A stretch of DNA of 6,797 nt from Lysobacterales bacterium (GTDB taxonomy: Bacteria > Pseudomonadota > Gammaproteobacteria > Xanthomonadales > Xanthomonadaceae): positions 1 through 6,797 of the forward strand of contig JAGRJX010000124.1 of the NCBI GenBank assembly GCA_020442545.1, written 5' to 3'. A program made the position numbers and the translations under genes. This document shows positions 1 to 4,534 of this stretch, piece by piece. Under the pieces are notes generated by a model that was not told the DNA's origin, did not search any database, and saw only the letters and a list, made by a program, of their open reading frames with translations. Every line of letters starts with the position of its first letter. Within the stretch, counting starts at the first letter, position 1.

Positions 1-181
1 GCTTTTCGTAGTCCTTGCCGATGCGATGCAGCAGCTCGTTGCTGGCTGCGATCCGCTGCGCGCCCGACAGCTTCGACAGCCAGCTTTCCGGCGAGGAGAA
101 GGCCCGCGCGTTGGCTTCCGCCCAGTAGGCGAAAGGCGACATCAGGGCGCGGTTCATTTCGTGCAGCTGGTACAGGAACAT
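1..181 (-). CDS. phaZ: Intracellular polyhydroxyalkanoate depolymerase, N-terminal fragment
   Basis: Partial gene: only the first 60 codons are present and the rest lies beyond the left edge. The translation starts MFLYQLHEMNRALMSPFAYW and ends near LLHRIGKDYEK. This matches the conserved opening of intracellular PHA depolymerases (roughly MLYQLHE...PL..WAE, then a GYELLxRLGKDYEKP segment at about residues 50-60). From family knowledge, these cytoplasmic enzymes attack polyhydroxyalkanoate granules and release hydroxyalkanoate monomers when carbon is short; the catalytic alpha/beta-hydrolase part would be off the window. The ATG at 181 is chosen because the family homology begins right there; a weak GGA lies about 10 bases upstream. 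It diverges from the delta-60 gene. The assignment relies on 60 residues, so the family is likely, but integrity of the full gene and its substrate chain length cannot be judged. Confidence 0.78.
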   Translation of the reverse strand, partial: MFLYQLHEMNRALMSPFAYWAEANARAFSSPESWLSKLSGAQRIAASNELLHRIGKDYEK

Positions 182-332
182 GCGGCGTTCCGAATGACTT
201 GATGCACCGCACCATACCGCATTCGCTGGCGTATTGCGTGAAGCCGTTTGCCAGTTTCCCCATTTGCCATTGGGGTACCCGCCCGGAATCTCGTCGGGTC
301 CGTGATCCCTGGTCCCCGTCCGTTGCGCATGT

Positions 333-349
333 AGAGGTATCCGACCTCT
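333..349 (+). promoter_or_regulatory. Hairpin abutting the ribosome binding site of the delta-60 gene
   Basis: Perfect 6-bp inverted repeat AGAGGT (333-338) and ACCTCT (344-349) with the 5-base loop ATCCG. It ends one base before the GGAG ribosome binding site (350-353) of the gene starting at 361; in RNA a U-G pair at 332/350 would draw the first G of that site into the stem. This could be a translational control element or an operator, or be fortuitous. Confidence 0.3.
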
Positions 350-353
350 GGAG
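350..353 (+). promoter_or_regulatory. Ribosome binding site fixing the start of the delta-60 gene
   Basis: GGAG lies 7 bases upstream of ATG 361. It supports 361 over the in-frame upstream ATG at 199, because the product from 361 begins directly with a signal peptide, while the extra 54 residues from 199 look like translated intergenic DNA. Confidence 0.6.
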
Positions 354-360
354 CTCCGAC

Positions 361-1782
361 ATGCACCGTCCTTCGTTCCCCGTTGCCGCCGTTCTGGCCC
401 TGATGGCCTTGATCGCTCTGGTTACCTTTTCCAGCCCCGCCGAGGCCGTCCGTGGGCGGCTGGAGGCATCCTTCGGCAAGGACGGCTTCGTCTACGAATC
501 CTTCAACCACGAATTCGATCCAGGCTACCTCACCGACAGCAGCTTCGGCATCGCCATCGAGCGCAACCCGATCACCGGGAAACTGATGATGGTGGCCTCG
601 GTAACCGACAGTGACCTGGCCAAGCCGATCCAGATCGGCCTTGCCCGCTACCACCCGGACGGCACGCTGGACGAAAGCTTCGGCAGCGGCAACGTCGCCG
701 GGCTGCGCCTGCTGGACTGGCAGGATCCGCGCACCCTGAGCGTCGACAACGCGCTGTTCCAGCCGGACGGAAAGCTGCTGTTCACCGCCTTCGTCTATGA
801 AGGCGGCGGCCTGAACCCGGTCGATCGCGTGGTCTGTCGCGTTGCCGTGGCTGGCAATCTCGATCCCGGCTTCGGCACCGATGGCTGCACGCTGCTGCAG
901 CCGCTGATCGACGGCCCGCATTACTTCACCAACCAGCTGGCGCTCGATGCCAGCGGCCGCATCTACTTCGGCGGCCGTCGCAGCGATGGCTATCCGGCAG
1001 TGCTGCGACTGGATGCCGATGGCGACATTGACATCGACTTCGGCCTGAATGGCCTGTTCTACGCCTGGCCGCAGGGCGCCACCGGCGCGCTGCTGGACGA
1101 CATCGCCATCCGTCCCGATGGCCGCATCCTGCTGTTCGGCTCCGGCTTCTACAACGACCGCACGCGCTGGTTCGTGATGGAAGCCACCAGCGACGGCGAC
1201 GTCAATGCGTCCTTCGGCCCCAACGACGGTATCCACGTCATCACCTACGGCGACCCGGACCCCGGCAGCGGCCAGGTGGGTGCGATGTCCCTGCTGGACG
1301 ACGGTCGTGTTGCACTGTTCGGGCGCGGACGCATGGGCGGCAACGACGTGGTCGGCGCGATCATGCTGTCCGCCGACGGCAAGACCATCGATCCGACCTG
1401 GGGCACCGCGCTGCTCGGCAGCATCCCGATGGGCCCGGGTCCGCATATTCTGAAAGCAATGCAGCTCCCCGACGGTGGCTTCGCGGTCAGCGGCTACACC
1501 AGCGACAACGGCGAGGGCGATCCGCTGATGATCGTGGTGGATGCGCTGGGCATGCTCGACCTGCGTTTCAACCGGGACGGCATCCAGCCCGGCACGATGA
1601 TCATTCCGGTCGATGCCACATCGGGCATGGATACCGGCAAGGACTATGCGGTGGACATGGCCTGGTCCGAGGGTCGGCTCATCCTGGCCGGGCAGGCTGA
1701 GCACGATGGTCTCGGCGGTGTCGCCATGCTGGTTTCGGTCGAGATGCACGACGGCCTGTTCAAGGACGGGCTGGAGGACTGA
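361..1782 (+). CDS. Exported delta-60 repeat protein (putative beta-propeller)
   Basis: A 473-residue protein. Residues 1-29 form a signal peptide: MHRP, a hydrophobic core (about 8-23), then SSPAEA, with likely cleavage after Ala29. The mature part contains seven copies of a (L/I/V)xxxFGxxG motif: LEASFGKDG (34-42), LDESFG (103-108), LDPGFG (167-172), IDIDFG (223-228), VNASFG (281-286), IDPTWG (343-348) and LDLRFNRDG (399-407). They are spaced about 56-69 residues apart and alternate with (P)DGxxxxxG strands such as QPDGKLLF, RPDGRILLFG and LPDGGFAVSG. This is the pattern of the delta-60 repeat family (TIGR02608), found in large secreted proteins of unknown function and likely to fold as a beta-propeller. 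The C-terminus ends GLFKDGLED, resembling the short FxDGFE-like tail I recall from secreted proteins of Xanthomonadales. No enzymatic motif is visible. Location is periplasm, cell surface or medium. The next gene, 73 bp downstream on the same strand, has no evident functional link. Confidence 0.85.
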   Translation: MHRPSFPVAAVLALMALIALVTFSSPAEAVRGRLEASFGKDGFVYESFNHEFDPGYLTDSSFGIAIERNPITGKLMMVASVTDSDLAKPIQIGLARYHPDGTLDESFGSGNVAGLRLLDWQDPRTLSVDNALFQPDGKLLFTAFVYEGGGLNPVDRVVCRVAVAGNLDPGFGTDGCTLLQPLIDGPHYFTNQLALDASGRIYFGGRRSDGYPAVLRLDADGDIDIDFGLNGLFYAWPQGATGALLDDIAIRPDGRILLFGSGFYNDRTRWFVMEATSDGDVNASFGPNDGIHVITYGDPDPGSGQVGAMSLLDDGRVALFGRGRMGGNDVVGAIMLSADGKTIDPTWGTALLGSIPMGPGPHILKAMQLPDGGFAVSGYTSDNGEGDPLMIVVDALGMLDLRFNRDGIQPGTMIIPVDATSGMDTGKDYAVDMAWSEGRLILAGQAEHDGLGGVAMLVSVEMHDGLFKDGLED

Positions 1783-1855
1783 TCCGCTGCTGGCGAGGCG
1801 CTGCCGGCTGCCGTAAGGTGGCCGTCCAGCCAACCCTGCCGATGACGAGCCCGCC

Positions 1856-2440
1856 ATGCGCATCTGTGTCTATGCCGCTTCCAGCGCCCACTGCGATCCC
1901 GCCTTCCATGACGACGCCCGCGAGCTGGGCCGGCTGATCGGCGAAGCCGGCCACACGCTGGTCTACGGTGGAGGATCAACCGGCTCGATGGGCGCGGTGG
2001 CCAATGGCGCGCTGGAGGCCGGCGGCGACGTCATCGGCATCCTGCCGAAGTTCATGGACGACCTCGAATGGGGTCATCCGGGCCTCTCCGAACTGCAGCT
2101 GGTCGAGGACATGCGCGAGCGCAAGCACCGTCTGCTCACCGGTTCCGATGCGGTGGTGGCGCTTCCCGGCGGCAGCGGCACGCTGGAAGAGTTGTTCGAG
2201 GCGATCACGCTCAAGCGCCTCGGCATCTACTTCAGCCCCATCGTGCTGCTCAACACCCACGGCTACTGGGACGGTCTGGTCAGCTTCATGGACCAGGTGA
2301 TCGACCAGCGCTTCATGAACCCCGAACACCGCGCCATGTGGCAGACCGCCGCCGCGCCCGGCGACGTGTTGGACGTGATCGCGAAAACGCCAGCCTGGCG
2401 TGAGGATGCGCGGGACTATGCGGCTGCGAGGCCGGGTTAG
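1856..2440 (+). CDS. LOG family protein (TIGR00730), nucleoside 5'-monophosphate phosphoribohydrolase
   Basis: A 194-residue cytosolic Rossmann-fold protein. Diagnostic motifs: the N-terminal strand MRICVYAASS, the nucleotide-binding loop GGGSTGSMG (38-46), the MRERK segment with Arg89 (86-90), and PGGSGTLEE (104-112). Family knowledge: LOG (LONELY GUY) enzymes cleave the N-glycosidic bond of cytokinin riboside monophosphates or AMP, giving free base and ribose 5-phosphate. An Arg and the Glu of PGGxGTxxE are catalytic, and here Arg89 and Glu112 are 23 residues apart, the spacing I remember from LOG proteins. The start at 1856 fits the usual N-terminus; only a weak GAG lies upstream. Length is normal for a bacterial LOG. 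Whether it makes cytokinin (relevant if plant-associated) or only acts in nucleotide clean-up cannot be told from sequence. These proteins are often mislabelled lysine decarboxylase; there is no PLP site here. Confidence 0.9.
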   Translation: MRICVYAASSAHCDPAFHDDARELGRLIGEAGHTLVYGGGSTGSMGAVANGALEAGGDVIGILPKFMDDLEWGHPGLSELQLVEDMRERKHRLLTGSDAVVALPGGSGTLEELFEAITLKRLGIYFSPIVLLNTHGYWDGLVSFMDQVIDQRFMNPEHRAMWQTAAAPGDVLDVIAKTPAWREDARDYAAARPG

Positions 2441-2476
2441 TTGCGGTCTGGCGACCGGCAGGTGAGGGAGTGAGTC

Positions 2477-2491
2477 GACCGCTGCGCGGTC
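2477..2491. terminator. Candidate transcription-end hairpin after the LOG gene
   Basis: Perfect inverted repeat GACCGC (2477-2482), loop TGC, GCGGTC (2486-2491), starting 36 bases past the LOG stop codon. The following bases TGTTAGTGTG are only moderately T-rich, so an intrinsic terminator is possible but weak; it may instead be part of the repeat landscape of this gap. Confidence 0.3.
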
Positions 2492-2505
2492 TGTTAGTGT
2501 GTAGT

Positions 2506-2539
2506 GCGAGACCGTGAAGTACTACCACCATCGTCTCGC
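2506..2539. repeat. Inverted repeat GCGAGAC/GTCTCGC
   Basis: Perfect 7-bp arms GCGAGAC (2506-2512) and GTCTCGC (2533-2539) flank a 20-base spacer that contains the palindrome AGTACT. It lies 14 bases after the 2477-2491 hairpin. Its function is unknown; it could be an RNA stem-loop near the transcript end or a fragment of a dispersed repeat. Confidence 0.4.
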
Positions 2540-2613
2540 CGACCTTCAACGTGGAAATGCCTGTACGGTTCCGCCCTACGCGTTCAACCGCTGGGGTAGC
2601 TGACAACATCTGT

Positions 2614-2746
2614 CCTTCTCCCTTCGGGAGAAGGTGGCGCGAAGCGCCGGATGAGGGTTCGGGTGTCAACAGTCGGTGAATGACAATTTGCGGTACTGAC
2701 ACTTGGGCGCACCCTCACCCCAACCCCTCTCCCGGAGGGAGAAGGG
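2614..2746. repeat. Inverted doublet of REP-like palindromic repeats
   Basis: Left unit: CCTTCTCCC (2614-2622), loop TTC, GGGAGAAGG (2626-2634), followed at once by a second hairpin GGCGC-GAA-GCGCC (2636-2648) and then GATGAGGGT (2650-2658). Right unit, in opposite orientation: ACCCTCACC (2711-2719), then a 10-bp stem with one mismatch made by 2724-2733 and 2737-2746 around loop GGA. The units also share an inner pair GTGTCA (2663-2668) and TGACAC (2697-2702). The whole is therefore nested and nearly symmetrical, like a REPIN/BIME doublet or a very short MITE-like element. I recall CCTTCTCCC/GGGAGAAGG intergenic palindromes as frequent in Xanthomonadales and other proteobacteria. Lying between two gene ends, it may also act as a two-way terminator or mRNA stabiliser. 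No T-tract follows either stem. Confidence 0.7.
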
Positions 2747-2755
2747 CTTCATTGC

Positions 2756-3130
2756 TCAATTGTCGTCGCGATGACTGTCCGACGCATCGTTATCATCGTC
2801 TTCATACAGCGACGCAGTGCGTGCAGTGACATCCCGACAGGGGCCGGGGCGCTTGGCGGCGGACAGAGCATTGGGGTCCTCGGCAGCCTCCACGGCCGAC
2901 TGCAGCGACGCGCGGCAGTCATCGTCCAGCTCGCGCCAGTGGCAGTCCTGTAGGGCGCCTTCGATGGCGTAGAGCAGGTTCAGGCTGGGGCGGAAGCCGG
3001 CGCGCTTCACTTTCAGGAAGGCATCCACCGAACCAATCTCGCGCAGGTCATCGAGGCCTCGCAGGCCAACCTGACGCAGCCAGGCGGCGGACTTGGTGCC
3101 GATATTGCGGATCTTTTCGTCGCTGCTCAT
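2756..3130 (-). CDS. Stand-alone TfoX C-terminal domain protein
   Basis: A 124-residue cytosolic protein. Residues about 5-82 match the TfoX_C domain: IRNIGTKSAAWLRQVGL (7-23), DLREIGSVDAFLKVKRAGFR (28-47), then PSLNLLYAIEGAL (48-60) and CHWREL (63-68). This is a small helix-hairpin-helix-like fold found at the C-terminus of the competence regulator TfoX/Sxy and also alone. The N-terminal TfoX domain is absent, so competence control cannot be assumed. The tail from about residue 83 is low in complexity and very acidic at the end (EDDDNDASDSHRDDN), probably disordered. The start at 3130 is firm: a strong GGAGG (plus-strand CCTCC, 3138-3142) lies 7 bases upstream inside the last codons of msrC, and the ATG overlaps the msrC stop as ATGA, implying translational coupling. 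The molecular role is unknown; nucleic-acid or protein binding is inferred from the fold only. Confidence 0.85.
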   Translation of the reverse strand: MSSDEKIRNIGTKSAAWLRQVGLRGLDDLREIGSVDAFLKVKRAGFRPSLNLLYAIEGALQDCHWRELDDDCRASLQSAVEAAEDPNALSAAKRPGPCRDVTARTASLYEDDDNDASDSHRDDN

Positions 3131-3618
3131 GCGGCGTCCTCCAATGTGTCGAGCCAGACGGCGGCAATAGCTTCCAGGCCCTGCTGGTCATCGGCATCAA
3201 AGCGGTCGGGAATCGGGCTGTCCAGATCAAACACGCCGATCAGTTCGTCGCCACGATACAGCGGCACCACCAGTTCCGAGCGCGAGGCCGAGTCGCAGGG
3301 AATATGGCCGGGGAAGGCATCGACGTCGGCGATGCGCTGGGTCTCGCGCGTGGCAGCAGCCGTGCCGCAGACGCCACGGCCCAGCGCGATGCGGATGCAG
3401 GCCGGCTGGCCCTGGAACGGCCCGACCACCAGTTCTCTACCGTCATAGAAGTAGAACCCGACCCAGTTGAGGTCCGGCAGGTTGTTGAACACCAGCGACG
3501 ACAGGTTGGCCGCGTTGGCGATACGATCGTGTTCGCCGTGCATCAGCGCGCGCGCCATGTCGGCGAGTTGCGAATACTGGCTGGCCTTGTCGCCACAGAG
3601 GGCGCTTGCCTGGAACAT
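3127..3618 (-). CDS. msrC: Free methionine-(R)-sulfoxide reductase (GAF-domain fRMsr)
   Basis: A 163-residue cytosolic enzyme consisting of one GAF domain. It reduces free L-methionine-(R)-sulfoxide to methionine with electrons from thioredoxin, part of recovery from oxidative stress. Evidence: the family core NWVGFYFYDG (51-60), LVVGPFQGQPACIRI (63-77), GRGVCGTAA (80-88), HIPCDSASRSELVVPL (105-120) and GVFDLDSP (128-135). The three cysteines Cys74, Cys84 and Cys108 keep exactly the spacing of Cys84, Cys94 and Cys118 of the E. coli enzyme as I remember it, and Glu115, Asp131 and Asp133 fall at the substrate-binding Glu125, Asp141 and Asp143, so the protein looks catalytically complete. The start is supported by GGAG 5 bases upstream of the ATG. 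It is the first gene of a two-gene unit with the TfoX_C gene (ATGA overlap) and diverges from bioD. Confidence 0.95.
   Translation of the reverse strand: MFQASALCGDKASQYSQLADMARALMHGEHDRIANAANLSSLVFNNLPDLNWVGFYFYDGRELVVGPFQGQPACIRIALGRGVCGTAAATRETQRIADVDAFPGHIPCDSASRSELVVPLYRGDELIGVFDLDSPIPDRFDADDQQGLEAIAAVWLDTLEDAA
3138..3142 (-). promoter_or_regulatory. Internal ribosome binding site of the TfoX_C gene
   Basis: GGAGG on the minus strand, 7 bases before the ATG at 3130 and lying within the last codons (LEDAA) of msrC. A strong site embedded in the upstream reading frame next to an ATGA stop-start overlap is the usual layout for coupled translation. Confidence 0.65.
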
Positions 3619-3726
3619 GCTGTCTCCGTCAGTCGGGTCGCGCTACCGGCGCGTCGAAGCTGTCAGTCTATCAATTCAAGGACGATCATCCTGCCGGGCG
3701 AAAAAGTGCGGTGATACATTGCGCGC
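3619..3726. promoter_or_regulatory. Divergent promoter region between msrC and bioD
   Basis: A 108-bp gap with AT-richer segments near its middle and right end. Toward msrC (minus strand) there is an extended -10-like TGATAGACT at 3664-3672, leaving a leader of about 40 bases with the GGAG site. Toward bioD there is TGATACATT at 3712-3720. Neither has a clear -35 hexamer at 17 bp, as is common for extended -10 promoters. I saw no BirA-type operator. Confidence 0.45.
3712..3720 (+). promoter_or_regulatory. Extended -10 promoter of bioD, placing transcription start at the ATG
   Basis: TGATACATT reads as TG-n-TACATT, an extended -10 element matching TATAAT at 4 of 6 positions. Only six bases (GCGCGC) separate it from ATG 3727, so a start about 7 bases after the -10 would fall on the A of the start codon. 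No Shine-Dalgarno sequence is visible before bioD, consistent with a leaderless mRNA. Confidence 0.45.
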
Positions 3727-4425
3727 ATGAAACGGGATGGCATCTACGTCACCGGCACCGACACCGCAGTCGGCAAGACTGTCACCAGCTGCGCGCTGGT
3801 GGCTCGGGCGCGGCGTGATGGCCGGCGTTGCGCGGGCTTCAAGCCGGTGGCCAGTGGCTGCGAGCAGACGCCGGATGGCTGGCGCAACTCGGACGCGCTG
3901 GCGCTGCAGGCGGCCGGCGAGGCAGACATTGCTTACGAGGACATCAATCCGTATGCGCTGCCATTGCCGCAGGCGCCGGAGATCGCTGCGCGCGAAGCCG
4001 GCGTCACGCTGCAACTGGACGTGATGCTGGCCGCAGCCAATCGCCTGTCGGCGCAGGTCGATGCACTGGTGGTGGAAGGCGTCGGCGGCTGGGATGCGCC
4101 GTTCGCCGAGGACATCGAGCAGCGCGACCTCGCACGCGCACTGGATCTGCCGGTGGTGCTGGTGATTGGCCTGCGGCTGGGCTGCATCAACCATGCGCGA
4201 CTGACGGCACGCGCAATTGTCGCGGATGGCTTTCGGCTTGCCGGATGGATCGGCAATCGCGTCGATCCGCGGTTCACGGCTGCCGAAGACAATCTCGCCA
4301 TCCTGCGTCGCCACCTGGATGCACCCTGTCTGGGCGTGATCCCGCATGCGCTCCATGCGGATGCCGCCGTCAACGCGCAGTATCTGCAATGGCCGGATCC
4401 GAGACCGGGACTTCTGTCACGGTGA
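3727..4425 (+). CDS. bioD: ATP-dependent dethiobiotin synthetase
   Basis: A 232-residue cytosolic enzyme that closes the ureido ring of 7,8-diaminopelargonate with CO2 and ATP to give dethiobiotin, the step before biotin synthase. All family motifs are present: P-loop GTDTAVGKT (10-18), GFKPVASG with Lys39 (37-44), NSDA (54-57), VEGVGGWDAPF (116-126, where most relatives have VEGAGG), the GCINHARLT segment (152-160) and GNRVDP (176-181). Length is usual for the family (about 220-235). The start at 3727 puts the P-loop at the normal distance from the N-terminus; there is no visible ribosome binding site, and a -10 element ends six bases upstream (see the promoter entry). It is not next to bioA, bioB, bioC, bioF or bioH here, so the pathway genes are split over the chromosome, or lie beyond the window. 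The downstream RND genes are probably a separate transcription unit. Confidence 0.96.
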   Translation: MKRDGIYVTGTDTAVGKTVTSCALVARARRDGRRCAGFKPVASGCEQTPDGWRNSDALALQAAGEADIAYEDINPYALPLPQAPEIAAREAGVTLQLDVMLAAANRLSAQVDALVVEGVGGWDAPFAEDIEQRDLARALDLPVVLVIGLRLGCINHARLTARAIVADGFRLAGWIGNRVDPRFTAAEDNLAILRRHLDAPCLGVIPHALHADAAVNAQYLQWPDPRPGLLSR

Positions 4426-4457
4426 ACTCGCTCATGCCCCAAGGTAAACTGGCGAGT
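4426..4457. promoter_or_regulatory. Inverted and direct repeats upstream of the RND operon
   Basis: Perfect 6-bp arms ACTCGC (4426-4431) and GCGAGT (4452-4457) separated by 20 bases, overlaid with near-identical direct repeats GGTGAACT (4421-4428) and GGTAAACT (4443-4450) 22 bp apart, about two helical turns. They lie just after bioD and 78-109 bases before the adaptor start, where a repressor operator of an efflux operon would be expected. A possible -10-like TATATG starts at 4457. No known operator was recognised, and chance is not excluded. Confidence 0.28.
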
Positions 4458-4534
4458 ATATGAATTCGCCTTTCCACCGATCTTGTCGTCGGCAAGCGTC
4501 AGGCCATCCCTCTCCCCTTTTCGAGACCTTCCCC

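Larger units (their letters stand above)
182..360. promoter_or_regulatory. Divergent intergenic region between phaZ and the delta-60 gene
   Basis: This 179-bp gap must carry the promoters of both flanking genes, yet I could not find a convincing -35/-10 pair on either strand. Visible structure: a direct repeat TTTGCCA at 247-253 and 263-269 (16-bp period), a CCCCA/TGGGG inverted pair at 258-262 and 271-275, the palindrome GGGTACCC at 273-280, and a 6-bp hairpin AGAGGT/ACCTCT at 333-349. Any of these could be protein-binding sites, but none matches an operator I recognise, and short matches of this kind also occur by chance. Confidence 0.4.
2441..2755. other. Non-coding, repeat-rich intergenic stretch between converging genes
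   Basis: This 315-bp stretch separates the ends of the LOG gene and the TfoX_C gene, so it needs no promoters. It holds a GC-rich hairpin at 2477-2491, a longer-loop inverted repeat at 2506-2539, a plain segment at 2540-2610 with no structure I can name, and a composite palindromic repeat at 2614-2746. A minus-strand open frame (2313-2702) crosses it but spans the hairpins and the end of the LOG gene, so I do not treat it as a gene. No tRNA or other RNA gene was seen. Confidence 0.7.

Noticed and set aside
240..262. Sigma-54 type promoter for phaZ on the minus strand (TGGCAAA followed by TTCACGC)
   Set aside because: The -12 GC is not at the required distance from the -24 GG, so the match to TGGCAC-N5-TTGC fails.
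258..280. CCCCA/TGGGG inverted pair and GGGTACCC palindrome as a named operator
   Set aside because: The arms are short, match no binding site I recognise, and are of a kind expected by chance in GC-rich DNA; they are mentioned only as content of the intergenic region.
199..360. In-frame N-terminal extension of the delta-60 protein from ATG 199
   Set aside because: The extra 54 residues have no family resemblance and would bury the signal peptide in the interior; ATG 361 has its own GGAG site and begins directly with the signal peptide.
154..1863. A 569-codon open frame on the minus strand covering the delta-60 gene
   Set aside because: It lies antisense to a convincing secreted protein, its translation is a His/Ala/Val/Gln-rich shadow with no domain, and it also overlaps the start of phaZ. 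Long antisense open frames are expected in high-GC coding DNA.
2313..2702. Minus-strand 129-codon open frame across the convergent intergenic region
   Set aside because: It runs through two hairpins, half of the palindromic repeat and the 3' end of the LOG gene, and has no visible ribosome binding site. A short stretch looks protein-like and is kept as a finding, not as a gene.
3676..4442. Minus-strand open frames under bioD
   Set aside because: They are shadows of a complete dethiobiotin synthetase with all its motifs; no motif is seen in the antisense translations.
4460..4534. Earlier ATG at 4460 for the RND adaptor
   Set aside because: It adds 25 polar and basic residues ahead of the signal peptide, and its nearest purine-rich sequence is only about 3 bases away. 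It cannot be fully excluded without 5'-end data.
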